Below are positions 1 through 11,329 of a DNA stretch of 64,000 nucleotides, piece by piece. Both the position numbers and the translations under genes were made by a program. The stretch comes from Sweltsa coloradensis (lineage: Eukaryota > Arthropoda > Insecta > Plecoptera > Chloroperlidae), in the NCBI GenBank assembly GCA_024449915.1, contig JAMZAV010000305.1:1-64000 (forward strand), in the 5' to 3' direction. The notes under the pieces were generated by a model, which saw only the letters and a program-made list of their open reading frames with translations, was not told the origin of the DNA and did no database searches. Position 1 is the stretch's first letter. Each line of letters starts with the position of its first letter.

Positions 1-440
1 AGGCCCCAAAATAAATTTTGTCGTAAGTTTTTTGTTGTTTTTCCAAAAAATCAAATTGGTTTGTCAAAATTGTGCAAAATGTGGCAAAAATAGGGAAAAA
101 AATTTGCACTGAATTCGTTATTTTACGAAAACCATTAACTTGGCTCAGCCATAATGAAGTTGACGTAACTTTTTTGTGCTGCTTGTGCATAAATCGAATT
201 TGGTTGTGCAAAAAAATGCAAAAAGTGTGCAAAAATATGGCATAGGTTTTGACATGAAAATCCATTTTGGTTGTTCTAGCATTAACTTGGCTCACCCAAA
301 AATGAAGTTGTCGTAAACTTTTTGGTGCTGCTTGTGCAAAAAACGAAATTGGTTGTGCAAAATTGAGCAAAAAGTGTGCAAAATTCACAGCATATCGTAA
401 GTCAAAATTTCATTGGTGGTTGTGCCAAGTTAATGGACCC
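1..440. repeat. Three-copy tandem repeat, period about 147 bp
   Basis: The phrases AATGAAGTTG and TGCTTGTGCA, followed by TTGTGCAAAA and AAGTGTGCAAAA, recur at about 9, 151 and 299. This gives roughly three diverged copies. The array lies just beyond the 3' end of protease copy 1 and is cut by the window edge, so its full length is unknown. No coding potential is seen. Confidence 0.75.
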
Positions 441-1522
441 GAGTTTTAACGCTCATAGCGAATCATGTCTGCATCTGCATCATAATGCTGCACTTGCATC
501 TTGGAAGAGTTGACAATTGATTGCGTTACATCTGGACATGTGGAGTTAGACACCAGCGTTTGTCCTGATCCAGTCCCTGTAGGAGGAGACTCGAGTGTAG
601 ACTGTAGGGTAGCCCTGGTTGGGGGCAGCCCTCGAGCCCGGGACACCAACCAACAACCTAGAGACGAAAAGGAAAGATTATTAAATGTCTATCCAGTCAG
701 TTATAAGAAATAATTGCTGGCGCGTGGCACATTTGCAATAAAGGCCTACATGCGTGTGAGCCTCGTTGCTACTCACTAGAACATTAGACTCACTACCAGT
801 CATTTTTGGGGGACTATTTTGACTATTTTTAATTTTTTTAAATGTGTTATTCACATGTATATAAAATATTCTATAGAAAATCAAATTTTTCTTTATTTTC
901 TAAAATCGTTTATTATAAAAAAATTTTATCACTAAAATGTAGATGATGAGACACAGATGATGATAATCAAAGATTGAAATTTGCACAAATCAAAAGTATC
1001 GGGGATGTCATAATAATATGAAATGGAAATGGAGAAGGGAACAAATAACAAGAAATGGTACAAAGCGATTCCCACTCTTTGAAACAACCAATCGTTTGAA
1101 ATATTATATTTTAAATACCACATTATTTTTTCAACCCATTTTCGTCGACAATAGAATGCCTACGCCTTTCATTCTTGTTTTTATTTGCCTGGATTTTTTA
1201 ATAGCATTTTATAGACCAAACAACTAATGTTGGCTTTATATTTGTTTAAATTTGTGACGTCTGTATTGTTTGTTTTTTCGTATATCCAGCATTCTGTATT
1301 TGTTTTGTATGTTTAATATAATATGTGATTAATTATCTGCATTTGTCTTGACTGTATTCCTTGTACTGACTGCATTGGTAATTGGTATGTATGAATTTGT
1401 ATCCGTATGGTGTATATCTCATATTCTGATGTACACAACTTAAAGATGTACTGTATACAATGCACATTGCAACTGGTCAGAAATAATTCAATCATGATGT
1501 TGATGACGAAAAGCTTACTAAC

Positions 1523-1714
1523 CTGTTTGTTGACGAACAGGGGACCACCGGAGTCACCGTGGCAAGAGCCGACGTTTCCTTGGGGAAGATCGGCGCAGAT
1601 CTGTGTTGGGTAGACAGTGTAACCACCTGAATTCTCGTAGGCAGAACGACATTCGTCCTGGTTCACGATCGCGATGTCCACTTTCTGGAGCAGCTTGGGC
1701 TGGGCACCTCCTTG
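1523..1714 (-). CDS. Protease copy 1, exon 4 (Ser195 exon)
   Basis: The exon has 64 codons, beginning QGGAQPK after a TTACAG acceptor and ending FVNKQ before GTTAGTAAG. It holds the catalytic serine in GSCHGDSGGP and two of the domain's conserved cysteines. His occupies position 192, where copy 2 has Asn. It is phase 0 at both ends and in frame with exon 3. Compared with copy 2 it carries two extra residues in the ENSGGY loop. Confidence 0.85.
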
Positions 1715-2942
1715 CTGTAACACACGGTATACTGTAGATAGGCGGAAACCATGATAATTTGCGCTTTTAAGTTAGAAATATTGAGAGAGAACAAATAATT
1801 CGTTTATGCAATTAAGTCGGATTTACTGATAAGGTAGGCCCACTCACATAGGACTAAAAATAAGTGTTTATTCAGGCAACGAATTGTAATACAGAACCCA
1901 TGCTAAAGATTGGTATAGGTATCCGATTGAGTTTCAACGTTAGGTGGGTAGTGGGTTCGAGTCTGATAGAGGAACATCAGGAAAGAACGTTGTGTTATTG
2001 AGTAGTCTAAGCGTGATTTTATCATATTATTATTATATTCGGATTTTTTAAAATTCTTAAAACCTCAATGAAAAAGGGCATGGTTAAAACACGTAATTGA
2101 CCAGTAAAACAAGCAAACATATTTTAGTAAGGGTTTTAAAAGTACAGTTAAGAAGGAGTGCATTTGCATTTAATTCTACTAACTACTATAGCCAAAGAAA
2201 ACTTCGCGTGTATGCCTATTGCCGAAATAATTGGTGTTGGATAGTGGCACAATTGCTGAATTACTTTCGGTACAAGGTTTCGGTTCATCAGCCCAACAGC
2301 TGATGTAATAATTATTCATTATATTCGAACAATGATAAGATAAACAATGAAAAAGTGTAGACATAGCTATATCAGACCAATCTTTTAAAACACTAATCTA
2401 TAAGGTTGTTGCTCATATCTTGTAGTAGTTTAGGCTTTGTGATTATAACATAAGCACGGGTACGTGTTGATGATCTACTTAGCCAACTGATAAAACAGAA
2501 CACACATTGAAACCCTTGGTGGAGGTGCCGAGTACGGGAAAAAGCTTCTTTAAACAATGCTCCCTTATTAACCAAAAGAGTTTCCAAATATATTGCGTAT
2601 CTTCCTTGTTTTTAGGCAACCAAAGAACAGGATGGGCAACCTGATGTCGTGATCGGTACCATCTGTGACCTACTAAGTAACTTCTTACACCTTGATTGTG
2701 TTTAGATATAACTTGTTAATTTTGATTACTGTTTGTGTCCCTACCTCTTTCTTTTCTCGATATATTGTTTCCTGCCAATGACCCTGGTTCTTATATCATG
2801 GAGTTATAAATATGCTTATATGACCTTCGATTTGGCTCGAAATTAGTTTCAAACTTGGAAATCCGTCAAGAAACCCAAAAAGCTTCTCGTTGACAAAACG
2901 TGTCTACTGCACGTTTTTCTATAAATTAACAGAACGAAGCAA

Positions 2943-3540
2943 AACCGACAGTGTTGGCTCGAGCGTTAACCGCGTGACTTTGATTCGGGAGGTTCCGGGT
3001 TCAAATCCCGTCGAGACCGACAATCCTGACTGAAGGTTTTTTTCGAGGTTTTCCTCAGTTGCAAATGCGAATGCAAGGGATTAAGTCCTCATAAACAACC
3101 CTCGGACATCCCTTCACAATTATCCTATCCGCAACATACCTAGCTAGACATGCACCTGAAGAGGGTCATGAATTACATTGCACCCTGGGCAGCAGTGGCG
3201 TATCCAAGGGGGTCTTTTTTCTTTGCAAGGAAAATTGTGAAAGTGCACTTTAACGTTTAAATGGAATATATAGAAAAACTGTTTTATCGCAATACTAAAG
3301 GCAAATAACCATTTGACCAAAAGAGGATTTTAGTAGATACAAAGTTGGTTATTGTGATTCTTTAAAACGCACAGATTTTCACCAAAATAACCTTGAAGAA
3401 GAAATTGACTCCCGGACCCCCCACTAATCTGATCTATAAATTAATTGGTTAACCCCCCCCCCCCCCCCCACCCCTCCTTTATAGGAATTCCAGGATACGC
3501 CACAGCTGGGCAGGTTTCCCATGAAAAACTATAAAACGAA
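2943..3540 (+). mobile_element. tRNA-derived SINE, interrupted by a hAT-like element
   Basis: The element starts ACCGACAGTGTTGGCTC. It has a polymerase III A-box-like TGGCTCGAGCG and a B-box-like GGTTCAAATCC, then a tRNA-unrelated body with GAGGTTTTCCTCAGT and GCGAATGCAAGGGATT. Its tail (GGTTTCCCATGAAAAAC) resumes after a 313-bp element that occupies 3193-3505. The same SINE sits at the same place in intron 3 of protease copy 2, so it predates the gene duplication. Confidence 0.75.
3193..3505. mobile_element. Non-autonomous hAT-like element, 313 bp
   Basis: The termini CAGTGGCGTATCC and GGATACGCCACAG form a 13-bp imperfect inverted repeat. They are flanked by the 8-bp direct repeat CTGGGCAG at 3185-3192 and 3506-3513. 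An 8-bp duplication with CAG-type ends is the hAT signature. The matching SINE in protease copy 2 lacks the insertion, giving an empty site near 22350-22370. The element contains a long C run (about 3453-3470) and no transposase. Confidence 0.8.
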
Positions 3541-3562
3541 TCAAAGCTCGTCTTCCTCTTAC

Positions 3563-3910
3563 CGAGAGCCTTCCCCAGCCGATGACTGTGGCCGTGCTTC
3601 CCTCCTCGGTCGCCTGTCCCTGCGTCGGCAGAGAGATGGGCTGGGTGAGGGGGTTGCTCAAATTGAAGGGGGTCGCGACCCTCACGACGGCGATGTCGTT
3701 GACAAAGGAGTCGGAAGAGTCGTACTTCTCGTGGTAGATGATCTCGGCGGCGGCGTGGTAGGTTCCCGGGTTGTCGAGGTCGTTGGTTCCCGCGAGGAAC
3801 CGCATACTGGATACGGAGGATCCTTCCACGCAGTGAGCGGCAGTCATCACCCAGTCGGCGCTGATGATGGACGCGCCGCAGTTGTGAATCGTGAACCACT
3901 GCAGGGAGAG
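3563..3910 (-). CDS. Protease copy 1, exon 3 (His57/Asp102 exon)
   Basis: The exon has 116 codons, starting LSLQWFTIHNCGAS after a CTGCCCAG acceptor and ending GWGRLS before GTAAGAGG. The charge-relay His (TAAHC) and Asp (FVNDIAVV) are both present, and the frame is intact. A long G+C-rich frame is open on the opposite strand here; it is a shadow of this exon. Confidence 0.9.
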
Positions 3911-4850
3911 CTGGGCAGAAGTGAGAACACACTCGTTAGGAAACAAATATGGCTCGGAGCAAAATTGCCCTACTTCGGAATAAAATTAACTTATTTCGGA
4001 ATAAAATTTCCTTTAATTTCGACTGAAATTGGGTTGTGGTGGTGGTGCTGGAATGTTGAAATTGTGGTATGGTGGATGTTGCACCAGCGGTAACAATGTA
4101 GGTGTTATTGCCAGGTTGGATCCTCTAAAAATATTTTCGAAATTGAGTTTGCAAATAAGTATATACTTTATTTCAAGACAACAGGCATATTGTATTCGTG
4201 TATCTTATTAATTAAAAACTAACCTCGCAATCGTGTTGGTAGTTTCTCTACAGCTCAAGTATGTCGGTATCACAACTCACCTGGCTTGGGAACTCTCCCG
4301 GGGCGGCAGGTTCACCGTTGATGATGTAGGGACCCCATTCCCTGATAGGACGAGTATGGACGAAGTCTCCTGTTAAAACACACACATTAGTCCCTGGATC
4401 CGAGTAACTGGAAGAACATATTCAAACAAGATATTGCAGTCTGATGCAGATTCGAGCCATTTTATGAAAACGTATCTCGGTTATCCATCATTCATGCAAA
4501 CCCAGAAATTTTGGGGAGACATCCCAGTTAACAGTCGATTGATATTATTAACTTCACGAAAATGACATGAAACTTTAAAGTTTAAATAAAGTTTTCTGTT
4601 TTGACACTTTTTCAAAAAGAGCATAATAAAATATTTATAATGTGTAATTTTTCATATAATCTAAAATAACGTCTCGTGTAACATACGCTTACAGAAGATG
4701 TATCAGATGTAATGTCAATCAGATGTTTGTAGTATAGCAGCTCAAGCTTACCGTAAGAGCCAGTGGCGAAGACCAAGCCGCACACCAGGATAAAGCGCAT
4801 CATGATGTTGCGAGCCCTTGGGAAGGAGTGCCAGCTCAATAAGAATAGCC

Positions 4851-4861
4851 CTTTTTATATA
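4851..4861 (-). promoter_or_regulatory. TATA box of protease copy 1
   Basis: On the minus strand TATATAAAAAG lies about 50 bases upstream of the ATG at 4803, placing transcription start near 4825 with a very short leader. The element and its surroundings are conserved upstream of copy 2 (23658-23668), which supports a functional promoter in both. Confidence 0.65.
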
Positions 4862-5456
4862 TTTTACTTTCCTCGTTGCAAAACTTGATGGGTAAAGGCG
4901 ATATGAAAGCTGTTTATCAAACCATTGATAACGTTTTCAACAGCAATGACATATTAAAATTCCCCATTGTTTAAGTCCAGACATGATTTAAAAGTGATCA
5001 ATTCAATCTGTTGACACAATGTGTATCTTAGATATTAATTTAGTAGATTACCACTCTAGACCGGTGACATGACAATAAAGACATTAATTTTAGCTCGTTC
5101 CTGAATTATTAATAGTTTGTTATATATCGCAAGTATGGACTTTGATTTGTGGAAAAGCCAAAGCTCAAGTTTTCAATTTTTCACAGATCTCAAGGTTGTA
5201 TTTAAGAATGTTTTAGAAAATTCTCCCGAGTTATTTGCAATAACAGTTTCTTAAATTTTGGTACGCAAGTCTGTGCCGATCCCTGCCATTCACGATTTAA
5301 ATAAATGGTCAATGAAATCTAAACAATCTGAAAAACACAATTTAAATGTATACAATTATTAATAGATAAGCGCGTATTGGTGTTGAAATAGAACATGAAT
5401 AATGACTTTTCTTTCCTTAATATCTCTATTTGGCGTAAATGTATCAGTGTACATAA

Positions 5457-5667
5457 TTGGATGAGCGTAGAGAGCGTAGCTAGCGAAGCGAAGATTCCAT
5501 TCTTCTACACTGAAAAAAAATCCGGAATGTTTTTTTCCTGTTTTTCTTTTTGTCTGTTTGTTAACACGATTCCGGCTAAACCGATACTCCAATTGAGATG
5601 ACATTTTCTGAAGATCTTCGAAATCTCTGAACTTAGAACTGCCACGTTTTTTAGCGCAATCGAAAAA
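5457..5667 (+). mobile_element. F1 Helitron-like element E1, 5' part
   Basis: It begins TTGGATGAGCGTAG, the common 5' terminus of family F1, and continues into the family's conserved text (AACACGATTCCGGCTAAACC, then GCGCAATCGAAAA). It is broken at about 5667 by a LINE. The rest of E1 resumes near 9196. The same site in the copy 2 flank (about 24270) lacks it. Confidence 0.7.
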
Positions 5668-7170
5668 TAAGATGGATGCACCGCGTGGTAAAAGCAGCCT
5701 GGCAACAAAAAACAGTTCCCGAGGACTGGCGGAAAGGAGTGATTGTCCTACTTTATAAAAAGGGTGACAGGAAGTAAGTAAAAAAACTACAGAGGCATCA
5801 CCCTAATGAGCCAAGGAGCTAAGATATATGAAAGAATAATACAAGCAAGATTTAATGAAATAATATAACCACAGTTAAGGGAAAAGCAGTATGGGTTTCG
5901 GAGTGGAAGGTCAACCACTGATTTGATATTCGCAGTGAGACAAATCATGGAAACTAGATGGGAGGCAGGACAAACGGTGCACCTAGTATTTTTAGACCTA
6001 GAAAAAGCCTATGATCGCATGCCCCAAGGGAAAGTATGGGATTGCCTAAAAAAAGAAGGGTGTTAACAACGGCATGATCGAAAGAATAAAAAGTATGTAC
6101 CAACAATGCACATGTTGTGTTCAAACAAACCATGGAAATACTGAGTGGTTTAACACTAACTCCGGTCTAAGGCAAGGCAGTGTAATATCCCCATTACTAT
6201 TCTCAATAGTAATGGACGAAATATTAAATAAGGTGGAACCAGGGATGAGAACAGGCACAAGGACCATGATTTATGCGGATGATATCCTAGTATGGGGAGA
6301 GACAGCTGAAGAAGTGCAGACAAAAGTGAAGAAGTGGAAACTTGTAACAGAAGAATTTGGACTAAAGATCAGTATAGGAAAACGTAAAACTATTGTGATG
6401 GAAAAAGCTAGAAAGAAAGGAACAAGTAAAATAGCTAGAGAATAAATTAAAATTGGAGATGAGGAACTGGAGGAGGCAGAAGAGTTTGCATACCTAGGTA
6501 GCATTATCACAAAGGAGGCAAAGATGGGAAGTAAGATCAGTAAAAGGGAGGCCCATGCAGAATCCTTTTATCAGTAAGTAAGAAAGTTACTTTGGAACGA
6601 GGATTTCCCTAATGAATGCAAGATGTTATTGTTCAAAGTATATTATCTACCCATCTTTACATATGCTTCAGTGACCTGGACACTAGGAGTCAGAGATGCA
6701 AGTAGGATTCAAGCAGCTGAAATGAAGTTCGTAAGAAGCATAGCCGGGATATCAAAGTTAGACAAAATTAGAAGCCAGGAAATCAGGACAACAGTTGGAG
6801 TCGAGAAGCTTTTATTCAAAATTGGAAGAGAAAGGTAGAGATGGTATGGACATGTCAGAAGAATGGGAGAAGAAAGAATTCCAAGGACAGAATTTAAAAG
6901 TGGTGACAAAGTTAAAAGACGAGTCGGTAGACCAACAGAGAAGTGGAAAGATCAACTAAGAAATAATATTAAGGACAGAGGTGACAAGTGGGAAAAAGTA
7001 GAAGCAAGGAACTGTGGGAAGACAGAAGTGGATGGCGTGAGCTGGTAGGAAGAAGTGCGAGTGAACTTGAAGAGGACATGACAGCCCTGGCAAGCCGATG
7101 TCTACAACTCATATAGTGCCCTAGAAAACTGGTGGCTATAGCCGGGGTGGCTACCTAGGGGCGACCTAAC
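5668..7170 (+). mobile_element. 5'-truncated, broken non-LTR retrotransposon (LINE reverse transcriptase)
   Basis: Several frame-broken segments together encode a LINE reverse transcriptase. In order these are VPEDWRKGVIVLLYKKGDR, YGFRSGRSTTDLIF, VFLDLEKAYDRMP, SGLRQGSVISPLLFSIVMDE, the catalytic YADD in MIYADDILVWG (about 6268-6300), FAYLGSII, and a C-terminal YGHVRRMGEERIPR and GRPTEKWKDQ region. The last is typical of several non-LTR clades, including RTE-like ones; I cannot assign the clade. Stops and frameshifts occur throughout, and the 5' half (endonuclease) is missing. The 3' non-coding end appears to continue beyond the TTAA-flanked insertion, from 9164 to about 9195. The element is dead. 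Confidence 0.85.
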
Positions 7171-9163
7171 TTAAAGGGCCCGTTCACCTCTTTAACAAGT
7201 TATTCTTAAAACCAAGTACGAACATAAAAATTAAGTTCATTGTTTATATTTCCAGACCTACGTCAATAGGGTCTTTAAATTCATCGGCGCGCTTCGGGTC
7301 AGTGACGTCACTGACCCGAAGCTGGCGAGGTGTTGCAACACAGCACAGCTACTAGCGGCGAGTAACGCGTGAGGCAGGTCCCGGTCTATCTATCGAGATA
7401 GTCTGTTCTACTGAAAACAAAGCGGAAGGCCTGCGATCATCTGATTAACAATACGTTACAGTTAAACTAACACCTGTTTTTTAAACACATACGTTGTTGT
7501 CGTCATTTTAATGGAATAAATATTATATTGGCACGTTCTTATAAAGTTATATGTTGCCAATCATGACAGGTAGGCCTAATAGTGGAGTTGAATAAGTATT
7601 GCCTATACAACAACATAATACACGCGATAGCGATTCTCACACACACACAAACACACACACACACATAATACAGAATTACTTGCACTTTTAAAAAATAAAA
7701 GCTATTTGGTTATAGCATTTAAAAAATTCAATTATTCTTCCACAATAAGTGAAAATACTCCAAACGCTATGGGATAACAGCAGTTTCCGTAATCATGTAA
7801 ATGTCAGGATTGCCAGGGGTGAGGATCGACCGCGGACCTCCCGAATAACTCTCGCGCGTTATGCATGTACTACATATATCCGAAAACCGATTAACAATGT
7901 ATCATTATCCCAAGCGGCATTTTATTTTATTTTCTCATGGAATACTCTGTATATTTATTATTTAAAGCCGCCTTATGACCACACTTGTGTATACAGAATG
8001 AATAACAAATCTATGTTGCCTGTTAGATCAGTTTCTGTTCGTAATTGTAGACATAAACAATGAGGAGGTATGCTTACTTTATTACGCCAGACATCAATGT
8101 TTCTCTATATTGTACTGATGGATGTTTTTTTCCAAAGCTTTTCGTGGCGTAAAATATTGAGAACATCTTTGAAAACTATCATTTGCCCAAAACTACTATA
8201 TGCTTAGTTATTATACACTGCGCCGACTCACGTTCAAGCAATTCACTAATAAAGTCACTCTCGTTGCAACAATTTGACTCTTTGTCGGTTGACATTTTGA
8301 CACTTTGTGTACAAACTCTACACGAACACTACTGAATAGAATTCGCTTGCCCTGTAACGTATAATAAACATTCTTATTTTTTTGCACCTATTACACCACT
8401 CCTAAATGTCATCATGAACGATTGATCGAAACGAGTGCACGTGTCCAACTGATGTGAAGAGGTCTGCGTAAGGTTTCTGGGCAGTGTTTAATGTTTATTC
8501 TCTTCCTTCTTAGTCCAATTAGCTTATCGCTTTTTGTTTATATCGTTCGAGTATGCAGGCACACCCCTCTCATAATATATCTTATGGTATATAGATTAAT
8601 TAGAAGAACCATTCCAAACACAAACAAAGATTTAAAAATCCACATCCACAGCATATTCTACAAAAGGATGAACAAATGACGTACAGGCATCAGCAGTAAA
8701 TATATATTTCGGCTAGGTGTACGGTGTTTTGAATGTGTATACAGCAAGTGCGCTGTGCGCTTATCAAGTCAATTGTCAAAACGACATAACTTCGTAAACA
8801 CCTCTACACTTGACACTTGAGCCGAATAACACATGGCATGCGTTTTTATTTCAACCTAATTTGAAGCGAGTATGCCATACTTGACTACATGTCATATCCC
8901 CTACCGCCAAGCATCTTTAAATGTCCAATACGATGACTCAGTTCGCCGCGACACTGGCTACTCGACTCCGAAGCCAAGGCCGTGTCGTGCGTTGTTGCCA
9001 GTACAGCGAAGTGGCGAAAACATAGTCAATTTCATTAGATATTTAACAATTAATATATGGTGATTATGATTATTTTCGAGAAAGAATTTGTTGTAAATGG
9101 AGTCTACTTAGGTAAATAGACGTCTGGGTACACCTTTACATAAGAGGTGAACGATCCCTTTAA
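7171..9163. mobile_element. TTAA-flanked DNA element, about 2.0 kb
   Basis: Terminal inverted repeats of about 20 bp (AGGGCCCGTTCACCTCTT at the left, complement AAGAGGTGAACGATCCCT at the right) are each bordered by TTAA (7171-7174 and 9160-9163). A TTAA target is the hallmark of piggyBac-type transposition; the ends start AGGG rather than the more usual CCC. No transposase-like frame is seen, so it is non-autonomous. It interrupts the 3' end of the LINE. It also holds a CA microsatellite (about 7640-7665) and a 32-bp palindrome. Confidence 0.6.
7291..7322. repeat. Perfect 32-bp palindrome with a CRE-like centre
   Basis: Both strands read GCTTCGGGTCAGTGAC into the centre, giving a perfect 32-bp palindrome. 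The middle eight bases, TGACGTCA, match the consensus cAMP-response element. It sits about 120 bp inside the left end of the TTAA-flanked element. Confidence 0.85.
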
Positions 9164-9195
9164 GTTGGAAACAGGAGTCAGATATATATATTAAA

Positions 9196-9603
9196 ATCGC
9201 AATTTTACGATTTGTTTCGATTTTTACAAAATTTCTTCGACTTATTACACCTACATGCTTTATCCGATTGTGATGAATTTTTCACAGAAACTAAATTTTA
9301 TGAATTAATATATTCGTGTGAAATTTGAGCGCAATCGAAAAATGATTTCTTATGAAAATCGCAACTTAACGATTTTTTTCTATTTTTAAACATTTCTTCG
9401 ACTTATAACTCCTATACATGCTTTATCCGATTGTAATGATTTTTTCACAGAACCTTAATTTTATGAATTAATATATTGGTGTGAATTTTGAGCGCAATCG
9501 AAAAATAATTTCTCATGAAAATCGCAATTTTACGCTTTTTTCGTTTAAAAAAATTACGCTCATCCAACAACGCGCCTGAAAAAGCGTTTGCGAAGCTTCC
9601 TAG
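9196..9603 (+). mobile_element. F1 Helitron-like element E1, 3' part
   Basis: This part has two copies of the roughly 165-bp F1 module (ACATGCTTTATCCGATTG). After them come the subterminal CGCTCATCCAACAACGCG, a hairpin-forming stretch, GCGAAGCTTC and the terminal CTAG at 9600-9603, followed by T. Family F2 begins at the next base, so the two elements sit end to end. Confidence 0.7.
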
Positions 9604-10652
9604 TTAGACGAGTGAGCGCAGCGAACGTAGTCTACAACGCTACTCGATCGGTCCTTGGTCGTGATTAATTCTGTTAAATGTTAAATGTCTGTCTGTCCAG
9701 GCTCATACGGCCGAACGGCCAAATAGACCGAGCTGAAATTTTAAACAGACATCAGTGACCAGGTAACTGAGAACTGCTAACAAAATGAGCACAATCTGTT
9801 ACGATTTAAACCTGCAAGAAATAAAAAACTGAAAAATTCGTTGAAATGTATGGGAATTATTTTAACGACAATGGTTTTCATTTTGAAATAATATATTTTG
9901 TTTGTTATTTACCTGGCTGTGAAATGCCGTGTCCAAGGTTAATCGAATGTTGGACGTCAAGGTACCCCCAAATTCCGCTCGTAGATTGAGTAAACCTTGC
10001 AATATTTTCACGTATTTCCTACTGGCCATGTTTTCCATAGTATTGTCACAGATGATGGACTACACTGCGTTATATGCATTTCAAAACATGTTAAATAATT
10101 TAAAAAATACAATCCAGAGCCAGAAATTACAAAATCTTTCTCGACCATTAAACCCACGTCTCCCACATTTCGGCTATAAGTGCGCTTTAGCCAACTCGAC
10201 TAGGGAAAACGCCAAAGTCGTTGTTAGACGAGTGAGCGAGTCATGTGTTGAGTACACGGCAACATTTGCATTTAAGTTTGATAATTATATCGGTATAGAA
10301 AATAGGGTTTTAAGTTGAGTTGGTATAAGGGCACGTCAACTGTAAGGTAATAATGCACCACTTTAGTCTATGATAGGCTAGGGAGACCTTAGGTAGGTAA
10401 ATAATCAATTGATAAATGGGCTTAAATGTGTAGGTTCTATTTAACAACAATGTTTTTTTCGGGAAGAATTATAATTTTTGGAATGTCAAGAGGTGCGCGG
10501 CACATGGCCAGGATGCATCGAAACTTGCACGCTCAAGATTACCCAAAACTCCGCACGGAGATTGAGTAAACCTTGCAATCTTAGCTCGTTCTCGTACTGG
10601 CTATGTTTCTTATACTATTCTGCAATGTTAAATCACTACAGAAATTATTTAA

Positions 10653-10935
10653 CTAGGGAAACGCCAAAGTCGTTGTTGGACGAGTGAGTGAGCCATGTGT
10701 TGAGTACCCGGGAACATTTGCATTTAAGTTTGATGATAATTATTATATATGTATAATTAATAGGGTTTTGAGTTTAGTTGGTATACGGGCGCGTCAACTG
10801 TAAGGCCATAATGCGCCACTCTAGCCTACGATAGGCTAGGTAGGCCTTAGGTATATGAGGAGGAAAGGGAACGTTACCGGGTACTCAACACATGGCTCAC
10901 TCACTCGTTTAACAACGACTTTAGCGTTTCCCTAG
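10653..10935. mobile_element. F2 short element with two 3'-type ends
   Basis: The left end CTAGGGAAACGCCAAAG and the right end complement, CTTTAGCGTTTCCCTAG, are an inverted pair of roughly 65 bp that includes GAGTGAGTGAGCCATGTG. The interior carries TTTGCATTTAAGTTTGAT and a TAGGCTAGG-rich stretch shared with 10200-10420 and 12599-12866. Confidence 0.65.
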
Positions 10936-11235
10936 TATAATCATTGAACAAACATTTGTGGTCACAGACACTTGATCAACAGATACACCCCAGGCTAAAT
11001 GGAACGGCCAGCTAGTGTACGACTCCTACACTTGTATAGATACTGCCTCCAGCGTCAATGAAAAATTAAAGACAATTTCAGCTTAAGGAGGCGAACAGAG
11101 AAAATGGTTTTTAGTTTTGGTTTCAGGGCGCGTCAACCGTTCGGTTATGATGCTCCACTCTAAGGGATTTAGGGAGGAAAATCCTATGCTGGTCAGAACC
11201 AGCCACGAGTAGGTGAAAGAAAAGGGGGTTCTCAC

Positions 11236-11329
11236 GTCGTGGTCGTCATCGTCTTTGGCATCGTTCGTGTTATCATGGTCATCGTCGTCAAGGGGGTTGT
11301 CAGGGAAGGGTAGAGGTCCCGACGGACGA
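11236..11329 (-). other. Possible small Asp/His-rich exon (weak)
   Basis: On the minus strand an acceptor (CTCTGGCAG) at 11330 and a donor (GTGAGAACC) at 11235 bracket 94 bases. One frame reads PLDDDDHDNTNDAKDDDDHD, a repetitive acidic run. The codon pattern could equally be a simple GAC/GAT repeat inside a transposon, because the interval lies between F2 ends. I see no partner exons and no recognisable domain. Confidence 0.15.

Larger units (their letters stand above)
546..4803 (-). pseudogene. Chymotrypsin/elastase-like serine protease, copy 1 (five exons, frame-broken last exon)
   Basis: This is a secreted S1-family serine endopeptidase gene, probably digestive. Exons inferred on the minus strand are 4803-4752 (signal peptide MMRFILVCGLVFATG), 4369-4281 (propeptide and mature start IINGEPAA), 3910-3563 (His57 in TAAHC, Asp102 in DIAVV, GWG), 1714-1523 (QGGAQPKLLQKV to GDSGGP with Ser195) and 657-546 (end of the domain, TAA stop). 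Each intron has GT-AG borders and the phases join (1,0,0,0). The ATG at 4803 was chosen because it opens the signal peptide; the open frame runs further upstream but without an ATG. Residue 189 is Gly rather than Asp, so it is not a trypsin. The last exon is 112 bp instead of 111: against copy 2 it has one base lost and two gained, so the conserved SW...GC...Q region is read in the wrong frame until the true frame returns at [18 protein letters not shown]. It is therefore a pseudogene, or sequencing error is hiding an intact gene. Confidence 0.85.

Noticed and set aside
2943..3020. tRNA gene at the SINE head (also 22108, 53428, 58478)
   Set aside because: Polymerase III boxes are present but the cloverleaf does not close, and the same body follows each head, so these are SINEs.
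3521..4093. Long plus-strand open frames opposite protease exon 3 (also 22344-22871)
   Set aside because: They are the antisense of a G+C-rich conserved S1 protease exon with its own catalytic motifs and splice sites; no family features on the plus strand.
4804..4839. N-terminal extension of the protease upstream of MMRF (also 23611-23646)
   Set aside because: The open frame continues upstream but has no ATG there, and the extension would run into the promoter close to the TATA box; the signal peptide starts at MMRF.
6074..6445. Active LINE reverse transcriptase gene
   Set aside because: The YADD domain is readable, but stops and frame changes occur on both sides and the endonuclease half is missing.
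10478..10687. Short protein genes at 9929-10318 and 10478-10687
   Set aside because: The similar peptides arise because the DNA is a tandem duplication within F2 elements; frames are not conserved between copies.
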